Origin: Lactobacillus pasteurii DSM 23907 = CRBIP 24.76
GTDB lineage: Bacteria; Bacillota; Bacilli; Lactobacillales; Lactobacillaceae
Length of the DNA stretch: 48,522 nucleotides
NCBI RefSeq assembly: GCF_000297025.1
Contig: NZ_CAKD01000017.1
Span: 1-48,522 of the forward strand
Direction: 5' to 3'
Shown here in pieces: positions 16,626 to 27,547 of this stretch (position 1 is its first letter; each line of letters opens with the position of its first letter). The position numbers and the translations under genes are program-made. The notes below the pieces were generated by a model. The model saw only the letters and a program-made list of their open reading frames with translations, was not told the DNA's origin and ran no database searches.

Positions 16626-17252
16626 TTATTTCCAGCTCCAAGGATCTTGGTGCCAAGTATTTAAGGTTTCGTATTGCTCAGGAGTGATTGCGCCTGAGTT
16701 TTTTTGTGCCTTCAAAAGTTCAGGATAAGATAGAAGAGGAGCAAAAGGCACGCCGGCAGTTTCAAAGTTCTTATCTGCATCAGGCAAGTGGTAAGTAAAG
16801 ATCGAGCTGACCCCAATTACGTGCCCGCCTTCTTTTTCAGTTGCTTGAACTGCAGTTAAGACAGATCCACCAGTAGTAATTAAGTCATCAATCAAGACGA
16901 TTTTGTCATTTTCGCTAAAGCGACCTTCGATTTGTCTGCCTTTACCATGGTCTTTAGGCTTAGGACGAACATAGATCATTGGCAAGTTCAATTCGTTTGC
17001 TACTAAAGCTGCATGCGGAATTCCAGCAGTGGCAACGCCGCCAATGATAGTAACATCAGGAAATTTTTCTTTGATCAAAGCAGATAAGTCTTTAATAATC
17101 CAGCTTCTCAAATCAGGGTAGGAAATCGTGAGGCGCAAGTCAGTATAGATTGGTGAGTGCATCCCACTTGCGTAAGTAAAAGACTTTTTAGGAGAAATGG
17201 TGATAATCTTTTCAGCAATTAACTTTGAAATAATTTGGTCTTGGTGATTCAT
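16626..17252 (-). CDS. pyrE: Orotate phosphoribosyltransferase
   Basis: A 208-residue enzyme that joins orotate to PRPP to make OMP, the fifth step of UMP synthesis. The PRPP-binding motif is IVLIDDLITTGGSVLTA, near residues 115-130, and the KPKDHGKGRQIEG loop is present. It shares one base with the pyrF stop (TAATG), so it is translationally coupled. Normal length. Confidence 0.95.
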   Translation of the reverse strand: MNHQDQIISKLIAEKIITISPKKSFTYASGMHSPIYTDLRLTISYPDLRSWIIKDLSALIKEKFPDVTIIGGVATAGIPHAALVANELNLPMIYVRPKPKDHGKGRQIEGRFSENDKIVLIDDLITTGGSVLTAVQATEKEGGHVIGVSSIFTYHLPDADKNFETAGVPFAPLLSYPELLKAQKNSGAITPEQYETLNTWHQDPWSWK

Positions 17253-17959
17253 TAGTTAAACTCCTTTTTGATCATATCGTAAATAGCTTTGGGATTTTCA
17301 GCCTTGGTAATAGGACGGCCGACCACAATTGCACTAGAACCCCATTTTTTGGCTTGGGCTGGAGTGGCGATTCGGCTTTGATCGTCGTCGCTATTTGCCG
17401 TCAATCTGATTCCTGGCGTTACATAAAGGAACTTGTCTCCAACTTCTGCTCTTAGCTTTTCCACTTCAAGTGGTGAGCAGATTACTCCGTCGGCTCCAGC
17501 TTTTTGGGCCATCTTAGCAAGAGAGACTACTTGCTGACTCATTGGCAATTCACAGTGTTGCTCGTTTTTGAGTATTTCATCTGAAATCGAGGTCAATTCC
17601 GTTACTGCTAATAGTTTTGGTGCTACTTGACCAACTGGCGTACCAGCAATGAGGCCGGCTTTAGCCGCATAGATCATTTCGCTGCCTCCTAAGGCATGGA
17701 TGGTAGTATATTTGATCCCCAAAGCAGCGATTTGCTTGGCTCCGTTATATACAGTGTTAGGAATATCGTGCATTTTTAGATCGAGAAAGATGTTGTAGCC
17801 TTTTTGGGCAAGGTCAACAACGATTTCACTGCCAAGATGATAGAAAAGCTCCATCCCAATCTTGATACTGGTTTCTTTTGGCTCGCCTAATTGTGCTAGT
17901 AACTGATCAAGCTCTTCTTTGCTGGCAACATCTAAGGCGATAAATACGGGTTTAGCCAT
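17252..17959 (-). CDS. pyrF: Orotidine 5'-phosphate decarboxylase
   Basis: A 235-residue TIM-barrel enzyme that converts OMP to UMP. The catalytic DLKMHDIPNT motif (Lys and Asp) and the phosphate-binding VTPGIRL are present. The start is at MAKPVF behind GTGGAGG; a four-codon longer GTG frame would itself use this ribosome site and is rejected. It is the first gene of the minus-strand pyrFE unit, with a PyrR attenuator in its leader. Confidence 0.95.
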   Translation of the reverse strand: MAKPVFIALDVASKEELDQLLAQLGEPKETSIKIGMELFYHLGSEIVVDLAQKGYNIFLDLKMHDIPNTVYNGAKQIAALGIKYTTIHALGGSEMIYAAKAGLIAGTPVGQVAPKLLAVTELTSISDEILKNEQHCELPMSQQVVSLAKMAQKAGADGVICSPLEVEKLRAEVGDKFLYVTPGIRLTANSDDDQSRIATPAQAKKWGSSAIVVGRPITKAENPKAIYDMIKKEFN

Positions 17960-17971
17960 TTTTTCCTCCAC

Positions 17972-18084
17972 AAAAAAAGTCTACACTTGGTCCAGAGATC
18001 CAGGCATAGACTAATCTATTGTGTAATTTAAGTCTGATTAAACTTGCGGTCTCTCTGTACCGTTTAAAGCTTACGTTTAATCAG
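17972..18084 (-). promoter_or_regulatory. PyrR-responsive leader attenuator of pyrFE
   Basis: Read on the minus strand, the leader forms a 10-bp outer stem (CTGATTAAAC, GTTTAATCAG) enclosing a hairpin CGGT-loop-ACCG whose loop carries CAGAGAG, the core of the PyrR-binding loop. It is followed by a terminator: a 13-bp stem with one mismatch that opens AGTCTATGCC and closes TAGACT, then TTTTTTT. PyrR bound to UMP should favour termination. Confidence 0.8.
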
Positions 18085-18196
18085 AGTCTAGCATCTATTT
18101 TTGAAAAAGACAAGCAAAAAAATTTTTTTGCAAAAAAATAAAATGTGTGTAAAATAAAGCAAAATTAGTTGTCGATGTTATGTTCAGGAGGACAAT

Positions 18197-19114
18197 ATGG
18201 CAAATATCAAGGTTAATCTACCAGGTCTTAACATGAAAAATCCAGTGATGCCGGCAAGTGGCACCTTCGGATTTGGCGATATGAAATATGCGTTTGATTT
18301 GGAGGAATTGGGGGCGTTTGTTTTTAAGACGGTTACTCCTCAAGCTGGTACAGGCAATCCGCAACCACAAATTTTCGTCAATCAAGATTGGATTATGAAT
18401 TCAGTCGGTTTGACCAATCCAGGAGTCGATGAGGCGATCGCAAGCAAAATGACGCCACTTAGAAAACAGCATCTTGACTTGCCAATGGTTGCAAGTATTG
18501 CAGGTGGGTCGATTGAAGATTATGTTGAGCTTGCAGAAAAGATTGACCAAGCAGGCGTGATCGATGCGCTTGAAGTTAACCTTTCCTGTCCAAATGTGGC
18601 AGAGGGAGGGATGCTATTTGGTATCAATTCTAAGATTGTTGAGCAGGTGATTGGGCAAATTAAGCAAAAGATATCTCGGCCTGTTTATGCTAAGTTAACT
18701 CCTAACGTAACTGATATTGCTGAAATTGCTCGTGCTGCACAAAGCGGCGGAGCAGATGGATTGTCTTTGATTAACACGGTTTATGGCTTAGAAATTGATA
18801 TTAAAACTAGAAAGCCGGTTTTAGGCAATAATGCTGGTGGTCTTTCTGGTAAGGCTGTTCAACCAGTGGCTTTGAGAATGGTTCATGAAGTTTATGAAGC
18901 AACTAAATTGCCAATTATCGGAATGGGCGGAATTTATTCAGCTGAAGATGTGGTGAAATTCTTCCTAGCGGGAGCTCAAGCAGTCGCAATTGGTTCAGCA
19001 CATTTTGAAGATAAAAAAGCTGCAGCCAAGATTGCTCAAGATTTGCCGCAACTTTTAGATGACTTAGGCGTCAAGGATATCAATGACCTTGTCGGGAAAG
19101 TCCAATTTAACTAA
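18197..19114 (+). CDS. pyrD: Dihydroorotate dehydrogenase, class 1B catalytic subunit type
   Basis: A 305-residue FMN enzyme that oxidises dihydroorotate to orotate. [10 protein letters not shown] at the start, the catalytic cysteine in NLSCPNV, and [11 protein letters not shown] for FMN phosphate binding resemble Bacillus PyrD (class 1B) more than the fumarate-using class 1A. Class 1B normally needs the FAD/FeS subunit PyrK; none is seen in this window. It is divergent from pyrFE, with its own AGGAGGAC ribosome site and terminator. Confidence 0.93.
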   Translation: MANIKVNLPGLNMKNPVMPASGTFGFGDMKYAFDLEELGAFVFKTVTPQAGTGNPQPQIFVNQDWIMNSVGLTNPGVDEAIASKMTPLRKQHLDLPMVASIAGGSIEDYVELAEKIDQAGVIDALEVNLSCPNVAEGGMLFGINSKIVEQVIGQIKQKISRPVYAKLTPNVTDIAEIARAAQSGGADGLSLINTVYGLEIDIKTRKPVLGNNAGGLSGKAVQPVALRMVHEVYEATKLPIIGMGGIYSAEDVVKFFLAGAQAVAIGSAHFEDKKAAAKIAQDLPQLLDDLGVKDINDLVGKVQFN

Positions 19115-19162
19115 TAGTGATTTTCGAATCAGTACGCAAGAGAAAATCGTAAAATATAGCTT

Positions 19163-19192
19163 AAAGAGATGAGCAAAATTCATCTCTTTTTT
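19163..19192 (+). terminator. Intrinsic terminator of pyrD
   Basis: AAAGAGATGA/TCATCTCTTT stem with a 7-base loop and TTTTTT. Confidence 0.9.
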
Positions 19193-19212
19193 GTTAAATT
19201 AAAACAAAACAG

Positions 19213-19241
19213 TTGACATTTGCGATACAGACAAGTATATT
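19213..19241 (+). promoter_or_regulatory. Sigma-A type promoter of the pyrR operon
   Basis: A consensus -35 TTGACA (19213-19218), a 17-base spacer and -10 TATATT (19236-19241) sit directly before the attenuator leader. Confidence 0.85.
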
Positions 19242-19260
19242 AATTGCAAATAAACCTTTT

Positions 19261-19356
19261 AAGTTAGTCCCGTGAGACTAGTAAGGGCGACATAATTAAA
19301 AGTTACGCTAACTTTTCTATAAAGCCCCTAGTCTATCCAGATTTAGGAGCTTTTTT
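19261..19356 (+). promoter_or_regulatory. PyrR attenuator 1, leader of pyrR
   Basis: AGTCCCGTGAGACT matches the PyrR-binding loop consensus and sits inside a stem AAGTTAG/CTAACTT. A terminator hairpin (AAGCCCCTA with TTAGGAGCTT) and TTTTTT follow, before the pyrR ribosome site. Confidence 0.85.
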
Positions 19357-19385
19357 CATGGGCTGAGAGTTGTGGAGGCAAAACA

Positions 19386-19922
19386 ATGAGTAAACAAATT
19401 TTAGACGAAATGGCAATCAAGCGAGCATTGACTCGTATTACTTACGAAATTATTGAACGCAATAAGGGAACCGAAGATTTAGTTTTAGTCGGTATTCAAA
19501 CCCGTGGGGTTTACCTTGCACAAAGAATTCATGATCGCATCAAGCAACTTGAAGATGTTGATGTGCCTTTAGGTAAGATCGATATTACTTTGTACCGTGA
19601 TGACCGTCACGATGCATCCCTCAAGCAAGATCCAGTTATCAACGATGAGAAGATCGGCTTTGACATCACTGACAAGCGCGTTGTCTTAATCGATGATGTT
19701 ATTTACACTGGTAGAACTATCCGTGCAGCTATGGATGCCTTGATTGACCAAGGCCGTCCAAGTTCAATCGCCGTAGCAGTTTTGGTTGACCGCGGACACC
19801 GCGAATTGCCAATCCGTGCAGACTTTGTCGGCAAGAACATTCCAACTTCTAATACTGAACAAGTTGCTGTTCAAGTTGAAGAAATCGATCATGAAGATCG
19901 AGTAGATATCAAAGAACTATAA
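19386..19922 (+). CDS. pyrR: Pyrimidine operon attenuator and uracil phosphoribosyltransferase PyrR
   Basis: A 178-residue RNA-binding attenuator of the phosphoribosyltransferase fold. With UMP bound it grips pyr leader RNAs and promotes termination. The PRPP motif [17 protein letters not shown] (near residues 98-114), [11 protein letters not shown] and [18 protein letters not shown] are all typical. Normal length; GTGGAGG ribosome site. It controls itself and, by the sites seen here, pyrBC-carAB and pyrFE. Confidence 0.96.
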   Translation: MSKQILDEMAIKRALTRITYEIIERNKGTEDLVLVGIQTRGVYLAQRIHDRIKQLEDVDVPLGKIDITLYRDDRHDASLKQDPVINDEKIGFDITDKRVVLIDDVIYTGRTIRAAMDALIDQGRPSSIAVAVLVDRGHRELPIRADFVGKNIPTSNTEQVAVQVEEIDHEDRVDIKEL

Positions 19923-19933
19923 ATCAAAATATC

Positions 19934-20022
19934 AACCGTTTAATTGACTCCAGAGAGGGCCAGAAGGGTTGCTTTTTTTGTAGCCTAAACCTGGAGCTAG
20001 TCTAGCTTCGGGTTATTTTTTT
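19934..20022 (+). promoter_or_regulatory. PyrR attenuator 2, between pyrR and pyrB
   Basis: ACTCCAGAGAGGGCC matches the PyrR-binding loop and lies in a stem CAACC/GGTTG. The terminator stem, with AGCTAG/CTAGCT at its core, ends in TATTTTTTT. Confidence 0.85.
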
Positions 20023-20037
20023 AGAAAGATAAGGGCA

Positions 20038-20994
20038 ATGGAAAAAATTACAAACGTAAAATTATCACATTTCGTAAGTATGGAACAATTATCTCAAGAG
20101 CAAGTATTAGCTTTGATAAAGCGAGCAGAATACTTCAAAAAAGGTGGCAAACCTGAAAAATTAAGCCAGCCCGTCTATGCTGTCAACATGTTCTTTGAAG
20201 ATTCAAGTAGAACTCACACCAGCTTTGAGATGGCTGAAAGAAAGCTTGGCTTAACGGTCTTGCCATTTGACCCATCACATTCTTCCGTCAACAAGGGCGA
20301 AACGCTCTACGATACTTCGCTAGTTATGGATGCCTTAGGAGTTGACCTAGCAATTATCCGCCACTCAGAAAACGGCTACTATGAAAAATTAATCCATCCG
20401 CGTGCTGATCAACATCTTGAGCTAGGCATTGTCAACGCCGGCGACGGCAGCGGCCAACACCCATCTCAATCAATGCTTGACTTGATGACCATTCATGAAC
20501 ACTTCGGCCATTTTGCCGGCTTAAAGGTTGCAATCGTTGGCGACATCACCAATTCAAGAGTTGCTAAGAGCAACATGGAGATGCTTACTAAGCTTGGAGC
20601 TGAAGTCTACTTCTCGGGCCCTGAATACTGGTACGATCATGCCTTTGACCAATATGGAACATACGAGGCACTTGATCAATTAGTTGAAAAAGTTGATGTG
20701 ATGATGCTCTTGCGAGTACAACATGAAAGACACGCCGGTGATCCAAATGAAAAGGCCTTTGATGCTCAGGCTTACCATGAAAAATACGGCATCAACCAAA
20801 AGCGCTACGACAAATTGAAAGACCAAGCAATCATCATGCATCCCGGTCCAATCAATCACGGCGTTGAATTAGCTGGTGAATTAGTTGAAGCACCAAAGTC
20901 AAAATTTTACCAACAAATGCAAAACGGTGTCTTTATGAGAATGGCAATGTTAGAAGCAGTTATGCGCGGTCGCAAACTTGGAGGACTTGAATAA
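20038..20994 (+). CDS. pyrB: Aspartate carbamoyltransferase catalytic subunit
   Basis: A 318-residue enzyme that condenses carbamoyl phosphate with aspartate. The carbamoyl-phosphate motif [13 protein letters not shown] (near residue 52), the [11 protein letters not shown] segment and LLRVQHERH are present. No PyrI regulatory chain is nearby, as usual in Gram-positives. The ribosome site is weak (AAGGGCA), so expression may lean on the attenuator-controlled transcript. The stop overlaps the pyrC start by one base. Confidence 0.96.
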   Translation: MEKITNVKLSHFVSMEQLSQEQVLALIKRAEYFKKGGKPEKLSQPVYAVNMFFEDSSRTHTSFEMAERKLGLTVLPFDPSHSSVNKGETLYDTSLVMDALGVDLAIIRHSENGYYEKLIHPRADQHLELGIVNAGDGSGQHPSQSMLDLMTIHEHFGHFAGLKVAIVGDITNSRVAKSNMEMLTKLGAEVYFSGPEYWYDHAFDQYGTYEALDQLVEKVDVMMLLRVQHERHAGDPNEKAFDAQAYHEKYGINQKRYDKLKDQAIIMHPGPINHGVELAGELVEAPKSKFYQQMQNGVFMRMAMLEAVMRGRKLGGLE

Positions 20995-22265
20995 TGGCTA
21001 CAGTAATTAAGAACGGAACTATCTACAATAGCGGTCGCTTATTTAAGGCAGATCTACTGATTGAACGAGGAAAAATTGTAGCAATCGGACAAGACTTGAC
21101 TGCGGCAAAAACAATCGATGCTTCAGGAAAGTTAGTAACGCCCGGTTTGATCGATGTGCATGTCCACTACCGCGATCCTGGTCAAACCTATAAAGAAGAT
21201 ATTTTGACTGGAAGTAAAGCAGCAGCTCATGGTGGCTTTACTACTGTCGGGGCAATGCCTAATGTAATACCTGTTCCAAATACGCCAGATTTAATTGAAC
21301 AAATGGTAGCTGAAAATAAAGCCAAAGGAATTGTTCACATTTTGCAATATGGACCTGTTACTAATGATGAAGTAACTGACGAAATTCCAGACTATGCAGC
21401 TCTTAAAAAAGCCGGTGCCTTTGCCTTGAGTAATGATGGTCACGGCGTTCAAAGTGCTCAAACTATGTACTTAGCCATGAAGAAGGCTAAAGAGCAAGAC
21501 TTGATTATTGCAGCTCATGCCCAAGATGACTCACTCTTTAACCACGGCGTAATTAATGAAGGCAAAAAGGCAACTGAACTTGATCTAGCACCAATCAGTG
21601 AATTAGCCGAAACCACGCAAATTGCCCGCGACTTGCTTTTAGCAGAAAAAACTGGTGTGCACTATCACATCTGCCACGTCTCGACTAAGCGCAGCTTGGA
21701 CATGGTTAGCCTAGCTAAGGCTCAGGGAATCAACGTAACTTGTGAGGCAAGTCCACATCACTTATTGCTTAGTGAAGATAATATTACTAAAGATGATCCA
21801 TACTATAAGATGAATCCACCACTAAGATCAGAAGAAAATCGTCAAGCCCTAGTTCAAGCACTTGCTGACGGGACAGTTGACCTGATTGCGACAGACCACG
21901 CACCACATGCCCAAAAGGAAAAAAATGGTAGTTTTTCAACTGCAGCTTTTGGAATCACTGGAAGTGAAACCGCCTTCTCAATGCTTTATACTAGACTTGT
22001 AAGGACTAATATTATTTCACTAGAAAAGCTTTTGTCTTTAATGACAGATCAAGCAGCGGAAAAATTTGCCTTGAAGCATTGTGGCTATCTAGAAATAGGA
22101 GAGCCAGCTGACATTGCAATTTTTGATCTTGATCAAGAGTTTGCCTTTAGTGACCAGGATTATCAATCAAAGAGTACCAACACGCCATTTACTGGTGAAA
22201 AGGTCTACGGCCAAACAGTTATGACATTAGTTGATGGTCAAGTTGTATATCAGCGAGGTGAATAG
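20994..22265 (+). CDS. pyrC: Dihydroorotase
   Basis: A 423-residue zinc amidohydrolase (class I) that cyclises carbamoyl aspartate. The metal-binding [10 protein letters not shown], later histidines in AAHAQDDS and HICHVST, and the catalytic aspartate in ATDHAPHA are all present. Coupled to pyrB by a TAATG overlap. Normal length. Confidence 0.96.
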   Translation: MATVIKNGTIYNSGRLFKADLLIERGKIVAIGQDLTAAKTIDASGKLVTPGLIDVHVHYRDPGQTYKEDILTGSKAAAHGGFTTVGAMPNVIPVPNTPDLIEQMVAENKAKGIVHILQYGPVTNDEVTDEIPDYAALKKAGAFALSNDGHGVQSAQTMYLAMKKAKEQDLIIAAHAQDDSLFNHGVINEGKKATELDLAPISELAETTQIARDLLLAEKTGVHYHICHVSTKRSLDMVSLAKAQGINVTCEASPHHLLLSEDNITKDDPYYKMNPPLRSEENRQALVQALADGTVDLIATDHAPHAQKEKNGSFSTAAFGITGSETAFSMLYTRLVRTNIISLEKLLSLMTDQAAEKFALKHCGYLEIGEPADIAIFDLDQEFAFSDQDYQSKSTNTPFTGEKVYGQTVMTLVDGQVVYQRGE

Positions 22266-22266
22266 G

Positions 22267-23349
22267 ATGAGATATTTAGTTTTAGAAGATGGCAGCGTAT
22301 ATCAAGGAGAGGGCTTTGGCGCTGACTTTGAAACAGATGGCGAAGTAGTTTTCACTACGGGGATGACCGGCTATCAAGAAGCGATCACTGATCAATCTTA
22401 TGCCAATCAGATTTTAGTATTTACCAACCCTTTAATTGGAAACTACGGCGTTACTTTAGCAGATTTTGAATCAATCAAGCCGGAAGTTAAAGGAGTAATT
22501 TGTCACCAAGTTGCAAGAAGACCGGACAACTGGCGCATGCAAGCTTCACTACCTGAATTTTTAAAGCAAATCGGCGTACCTGGAATTCAAGGAATCGATA
22601 CCAGAGCCTTAGTTAAGAAGCTGAGAATTTATGGTACCTTGAAGGGTAGAATTGCCAATAATGTAGAAGATGCAAATGAAATTGCGCAAGAATTAAAGAG
22701 CAAGAACGTTACTCGCGGCATTATCGCAACAGTTTCGACTAAGACCGCATATCCAGTTCCTGGATCTAAGCGCAACATTGTCGTGATCGATTTTGGGATT
22801 AAGCACAGCATTTTGCGCGAATTAGCCAAAAGAGATTGCAATTGCTTCGTTTTGCCATATACAGCAACTGCCCAAGAAGTACTGAATATGCATCCCGACG
22901 GAGTACTACTTTCTAATGGACCAGGAGACCCCTTAGAAATGATGGAAGCAGCGGAAATGGTTCGCAAGATCGAGCAAGTTGTTCCCGTATTTGGAATCTG
23001 TATGGGACACCAAGTCTTTGCTTTAGCTAACGGGGCACAAACTTATAAGATGAAGTTTGGTCACCGCGGTTTTAACCACCCAGTTAGAGAAATTGCGACT
23101 GGCAACATTGGCTTTACTTCGCAAAATCACGGTTATGCAGTTGACCCTGAGTCAATTCCAGCAGACTTAATGGTAACTCATGTTGAAGTTAACGATGGAA
23201 CTGTTGAAGGATTGCGTCATAAGCGCTACCCAGCCTTTTCTGTCCAATTCCACCCAGATGCAACTCCAGGACCACATGACGAAGAGTCATTGTTTGATGA
23301 TTTTATGGACATGATCGATCAAAGAAAGGAAGCAGAGCAAAATGCCTAA
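22267..23349 (+). CDS. carA: Carbamoyl-phosphate synthase small (glutaminase) subunit
   Basis: A 360-residue subunit that frees ammonia from glutamine and passes it to CarB. The N-terminal domain opens with [15 protein letters not shown]; the class I glutamine amidotransferase domain has the nucleophile in VFGICMGHQ and the catalytic His/Glu late ([14 protein letters not shown]). The start is at MRYLVLED behind AGCGAGGTGAATAGG; a longer frame overlapping pyrC is rejected. The stop overlaps carB by eight bases. Confidence 0.96.
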   Translation: MRYLVLEDGSVYQGEGFGADFETDGEVVFTTGMTGYQEAITDQSYANQILVFTNPLIGNYGVTLADFESIKPEVKGVICHQVARRPDNWRMQASLPEFLKQIGVPGIQGIDTRALVKKLRIYGTLKGRIANNVEDANEIAQELKSKNVTRGIIATVSTKTAYPVPGSKRNIVVIDFGIKHSILRELAKRDCNCFVLPYTATAQEVLNMHPDGVLLSNGPGDPLEMMEAAEMVRKIEQVVPVFGICMGHQVFALANGAQTYKMKFGHRGFNHPVREIATGNIGFTSQNHGYAVDPESIPADLMVTHVEVNDGTVEGLRHKRYPAFSVQFHPDATPGPHDEESLFDDFMDMIDQRKEAEQNA

Positions 23350-26300
23350 AAGAACAGATATTCACAAAATTATGGTGATTGGTTCAGGTCCAATTATCAT
23401 CGGTCAAGCAGCAGAATTCGACTACTCTGGTACTCAAGCTTGCCTAGCATTAAGAGAAGAAGGCTATGAAGTAGTTTTAGTAAACTCAAACCCTGCTACC
23501 ATCATGACTGATACCACAATTGCAGACAAGGTATATCTTGAACCATTAACAGTTGACTCCCTTTCACGAATTATCCGTCAAGAATATCCAGATGCAATTT
23601 TGCCAACTTTGGGTGGACAAGTTGGTTTGAACATGGCTCTAGCTTTAGCCAAAACCGGAATCTTAGATGAATTAAACATTGAACTACTTGGAACTAAGCT
23701 TGCTTCAATTGAACAAGCTGAAGACCGCGAAATGTTCAAAGAGCTATGCCAAAGCTTGGGCGAACCAGTTCCTGCTTCTCTTACTGTGCACAAATTGCAA
23801 GAAGCGCTAGATTTTGCGGATAAAATTGGCTACCCAATCATTGTTAGACCAGCCTTTACGATGGGTGGAACTGGTGGTGGTATTTGCCATGATCGAGAAG
23901 AATTGACCCGTATCTGTAAGAACGGTTTGGAACTTTCGCCAGTAACTGAATGCTTAATTGAAAAGTCAATCGCCGGCTACAAGGAAGTTGAATTCGAAGT
24001 AATGCGCGATTCAAGCGACAATGCCATGATTGTCTGCTGCATGGAAAACTTTGATCCAGTCGGCATTCACACTGGGGACTCGATTGTTTTCTCACCTTCA
24101 CAAACCTTGTCTGATAAGGAATACCAAATGCTCAGAGACTGCTCATTGAGATTGATTCGAGCATTGAAGATTGAAGGGGGATGCAACGTCCAATTAGCCC
24201 TTGACCCTGAAAGCTTTAGCTACTACGTAATTGAAGTAAACCCCCGTGTATCAAGATCTAGTGCCTTAGCTTCAAAGGCAACGGGTTACCCAATTGCCAA
24301 GATGGCTGCTAAGATTGCCATCGGCATGACCTTAGATGAAATCAAGAATCCAGTTACTGGCACGACTTTTGCGGAATTTGAACCTGCTTTGGACTACGTA
24401 GTCTGCAAGATTCCACGTTGGCCATTTGACAAGTTCCCTAAGGCTGACCGAATGCTTGGAACGCAGATGAAGGCAACCGGTGAGGTTATGGCGATCGGTC
24501 GAACCGCCGAAGAAGCAATGCTTAAGGCCGTAAGATCCTTAGAAATTGACGAAAAAGATCTCTATTCACCAGAAGCCCATACGGCAGAAGATAGCCTTTT
24601 AACTGAAAAATTAGTCAAAGCTCAAGACGATCGCTTATTCTACTTGGCAGAAGCCTTTAGACGCGGATACAGTATTGAAGATTTGCATGAATTGACTAAG
24701 ATCAACTTCTATTTCTTAGATATTGTTAAGCATTTGATCGAAATCGAACAAGACTTACATGACAAGGTTGAAAATCTCGATGTCTTAAAAAAAGCAAAGA
24801 AGTACGGCTTTAGCGACTACACCATTGCCAATATTTGGCATAAGACTGAAGATGAAGTTCGCAATTTGCGCTTAAGCAACAATCTTAAGCCAGTCTACAA
24901 GATGGTTGATACTTGTGCAGCTGAATTTGAATCAAGTACGCCATATTTCTATTCAAGCTATGATGAAGAAAACGAAAGCCAAAGAAGCGATAAGAAGTCT
25001 GTCTTGGTAATTGGTTCCGGCCCAATTAGAATCGGTCAAGGGGTGGAATTCGACTATGCAACAGTTCACTCAGTTAAGGCCTTGCAAAAGTTAGACTATG
25101 AAGCTATTGTGGTCAACTCTAATCCAGAAACAGTTTCAACGGACTTTTCAATTTCAGACAAGTTGTACTTTGAACCATTGACTTTGGAAGATGTCTTGAA
25201 CATTTGCGACTTAGAACAGCCAGAAGGTGTAATTGTCCAATTTGGTGGTCAAACTTCAATTAACCTAGCTGCAGGCTTATCTGAACATGGAATTAAGATT
25301 TTGGGTACTAGTGTCCACGATCTTGACCGAGCAGAAGACCGTGAAGAATTCGACAAGATCATCAAGGATCTGAAGTTGCATCAACCTCAAGGCTTAACGG
25401 CCACAACTCATGAAGGCGTAATTGAAGCAGCCCAAAAGCTTGGCTACCCAGTTTTAGTTCGTCCAAGTTACGTTCTTGGTGGTAAGGCAATGGAAATTGT
25501 CTACAGCCAAGCGGAACTAGAAGAATACTTGCATGACCATGTAGATATAGCTAGTGACCACCCAATTTTGGTTGACGATTATCTAGATGGAAGCGAATGT
25601 GATGTTGATGCAATTAGTGATGGAGAAACAGTCTTAATTCCTGGAATCATGGAACACATTGAACACGCCGGTGTTCATTCTGGTGACTCGATGGCTGTTT
25701 ATCCACCACAAACTTTCAGCGATGAAGTGAAGGAAAAGATTGCTAAAACTACTAAAGAATTAGCTCTGGCATTGAACTGCAGGGGAATTATGAATATTCA
25801 ATTTATCGTTCGCGATGGCGAAGTATATGTCATCGAAGTTAACCCACGTGCTAGTCGGACAGTACCATTTTTGAGTAAGATTACTGGAATTGAAATGGCA
25901 CAAGTTGCAACTAAGGTGATCATGGGCGAAAGCTTGACTAGTCAAGGCTACGCTGATGGCTTGGCACCAGAGCCAGAACTAATCAGCGTTAAGGCTCCAG
26001 TCTTCAGCTTCAGCAAGTTAGCCGACGTTGATGCTTACCTTGGACCTGAAATGAAGTCAACTGGTGAAGTAATGGGCAGTGACTTGACCTTTGCTAAGGC
26101 CTTGTACAAGGGCTTTGCCGGTGCACATATGGAATTGCCAGAAAACGGCAATGTCTTGCTAACAATCGAAGACCAAGATAAAGAAAAAATCTTGCCACTT
26201 GCTAAGCGCTTCAGCAGCATTGGCTATCGAATCTTTGCCACAGAAGGGACGGGCAAGTTCTTGCAAGAGCATAAGTTGCACGTTGAATTGGTAACCAAGG

Positions 26301-26524
26301 TTCATGAAGGTAGCGAAAATAACATCTTGACCGACATGCATAACGGTAAGATTGACTTGGTAATCAACACAATGGGGCATGACCTAGAGAAGAATTCTGA
26401 TGGGTTCATTATTCGTCAAACTGCTATCCAGCAAAATATTCCGCTGCTAACTGCACTTGATACTGCTGATGCCTTATTGACATCCCTAGAAAATCGCTCA
26501 TTTGCAACTAGAAGCTTGGCATAA
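23342..26524 (+). CDS. carB: Carbamoyl-phosphate synthase large subunit
   Basis: A 1060-residue synthetase with two ATP-grasp halves: the first opens [19 protein letters not shown], the second opens about residue 556 with [18 protein letters not shown]. Each half has its [12 protein letters not shown] or [15 protein letters not shown]-site segment. The C-terminal allosteric domain is present (from about residue 930). Carbamoyl phosphate is passed to PyrB; the same pool can serve arginine synthesis. Length and both halves are normal. Confidence 0.97.
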   Translation: MPKRTDIHKIMVIGSGPIIIGQAAEFDYSGTQACLALREEGYEVVLVNSNPATIMTDTTIADKVYLEPLTVDSLSRIIRQEYPDAILPTLGGQVGLNMALALAKTGILDELNIELLGTKLASIEQAEDREMFKELCQSLGEPVPASLTVHKLQEALDFADKIGYPIIVRPAFTMGGTGGGICHDREELTRICKNGLELSPVTECLIEKSIAGYKEVEFEVMRDSSDNAMIVCCMENFDPVGIHTGDSIVFSPSQTLSDKEYQMLRDCSLRLIRALKIEGGCNVQLALDPESFSYYVIEVNPRVSRSSALASKATGYPIAKMAAKIAIGMTLDEIKNPVTGTTFAEFEPALDYVVCKIPRWPFDKFPKADRMLGTQMKATGEVMAIGRTAEEAMLKAVRSLEIDEKDLYSPEAHTAEDSLLTEKLVKAQDDRLFYLAEAFRRGYSIEDLHELTKINFYFLDIVKHLIEIEQDLHDKVENLDVLKKAKKYGFSDYTIANIWHKTEDEVRNLRLSNNLKPVYKMVDTCAAEFESSTPYFYSSYDEENESQRSDKKSVLVIGSGPIRIGQGVEFDYATVHSVKALQKLDYEAIVVNSNPETVSTDFSISDKLYFEPLTLEDVLNICDLEQPEGVIVQFGGQTSINLAAGLSEHGIKILGTSVHDLDRAEDREEFDKIIKDLKLHQPQGLTATTHEGVIEAAQKLGYPVLVRPSYVLGGKAMEIVYSQAELEEYLHDHVDIASDHPILVDDYLDGSECDVDAISDGETVLIPGIMEHIEHAGVHSGDSMAVYPPQTFSDEVKEKIAKTTKELALALNCRGIMNIQFIVRDGEVYVIEVNPRASRTVPFLSKITGIEMAQVATKVIMGESLTSQGYADGLAPEPELISVKAPVFSFSKLADVDAYLGPEMKSTGEVMGSDLTFAKALYKGFAGAHMELPENGNVLLTIEDQDKEKILPLAKRFSSIGYRIFATEGTGKFLQEHKLHVELVTKVHEGSENNILTDMHNGKIDLVINTMGHDLEKNSDGFIIRQTAIQQNIPLLTALDTADALLTSLENRSFATRSLA

Positions 26525-26536
26525 TTTATAAATACT

Positions 26537-26579
26537 AAACTCACCAAGTAGGATTAAGAATCTACTTTGGTGAGTTTTT
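26537..26579 (+). terminator. Intrinsic terminator of the pyr-car operon
   Basis: A long stem AAACTCACCAAGTAG/CTACTTTGGTGAGTTT with one bulge, then TT, shortly after carB. Confidence 0.88.
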
Positions 26580-26665
26580 GTTTGATTGAAGACGTTATCA
26601 TTTCAGATTGAATTGTGTTTTTGCTAAACTGGAATTGAATGAGATATATTATGGAGGAAAGACAA

Positions 26666-27538
26666 ATGAAGATTTGCCCAAATTGTAAGTCTGAAATGGG
26701 AGCAGACGTTAATTTTTGTACAAATTGTGGAACTAATATTCAAGATGTTCCAGTAACTAATAAGGAAGAGGAAGTTAAGCCAGTAGCTGAAGAGCAATTG
26801 GAGGCAAAAGCTGAAGCTAAGCAAGAATCTGAAAAGATTGTTACTAGAGCAGAATATCAGCAACAAGATGATTCTGCCACAGAGGAAGCTAACTTTTTCA
26901 AGGAAAAGGGTTCACTTGATGAAGAAGGAATCTATCATCCAGCTAATATCTGGGATTGGCTAACTTATTCATGGAAACACCCAATGAAAGAACAAATGGC
27001 TGAATCATGGTTTGGTTGGGTAACTTTCTTAGTAGAAGATATTTTACTGATTATTGGCTTAGCTAGTGCATCTGCAAGAGTGGGCAACATGATGAGCCCG
27101 GGTATGGGTAGTCAGATGTTTGCTTTGCAGCTACCATTTTTTGCAATCTTTCTTTACTTGGTTTTGATTCAGGTGGTTTGCCTAGGCGTTTACTACTTGG
27201 GTTATAGATTTATCTATGGATCAAACCGTTCGTTTAATAATTTTGTCAATCACGTTGTACAAGTTGGAAATATCAATGCGATTTTGGTAGCAGTTGCTTT
27301 TCTCTTCATGTTGATATTGAATCCGGTCCTTGTAGCAATTGCTCTTACCTTATTCTTAACAGTCTGGACTGCATCCTTCCAAGTTATCTTGTTAGGCGAC
27401 CCTGATCCAGTTCATGACAAGTTCTACAGCTACCTAGTCTTGCAAGTATTCTTTGCAATTGTCTTTATGATTATTTTTGCAATCATTGGCTTAGGGATTG
27501 CCGGTGGAGCTTTAGGACTTTTTAGCAATTTGATTTAG
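26666..27538 (+). CDS. Zinc-ribbon multi-spanning membrane protein
   Basis: A 290-residue protein. A zinc ribbon stands at the very start (CPNCKSEMGADVNFCTNCG), followed by a Glu/Lys-rich linker (to about residue 85) and then a membrane domain of four or five spans from about residue 125 (LVEDILLIIGLASASA) to the end. Cytoplasmic sensing of metal or redox state coupled to the membrane is possible but unproven. The start MKICPN is chosen because GGAGGAAAG lies just before it; two longer frames begin upstream of that ribosome site. It is followed at once by a second zinc-ribbon protein. Confidence 0.8.
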   Translation: MKICPNCKSEMGADVNFCTNCGTNIQDVPVTNKEEEVKPVAEEQLEAKAEAKQESEKIVTRAEYQQQDDSATEEANFFKEKGSLDEEGIYHPANIWDWLTYSWKHPMKEQMAESWFGWVTFLVEDILLIIGLASASARVGNMMSPGMGSQMFALQLPFFAIFLYLVLIQVVCLGVYYLGYRFIYGSNRSFNNFVNHVVQVGNINAILVAVAFLFMLILNPVLVAIALTLFLTVWTASFQVILLGDPDPVHDKFYSYLVLQVFFAIVFMIIFAIIGLGIAGGALGLFSNLI

Positions 27539-27547
27539 GTGAGAACA

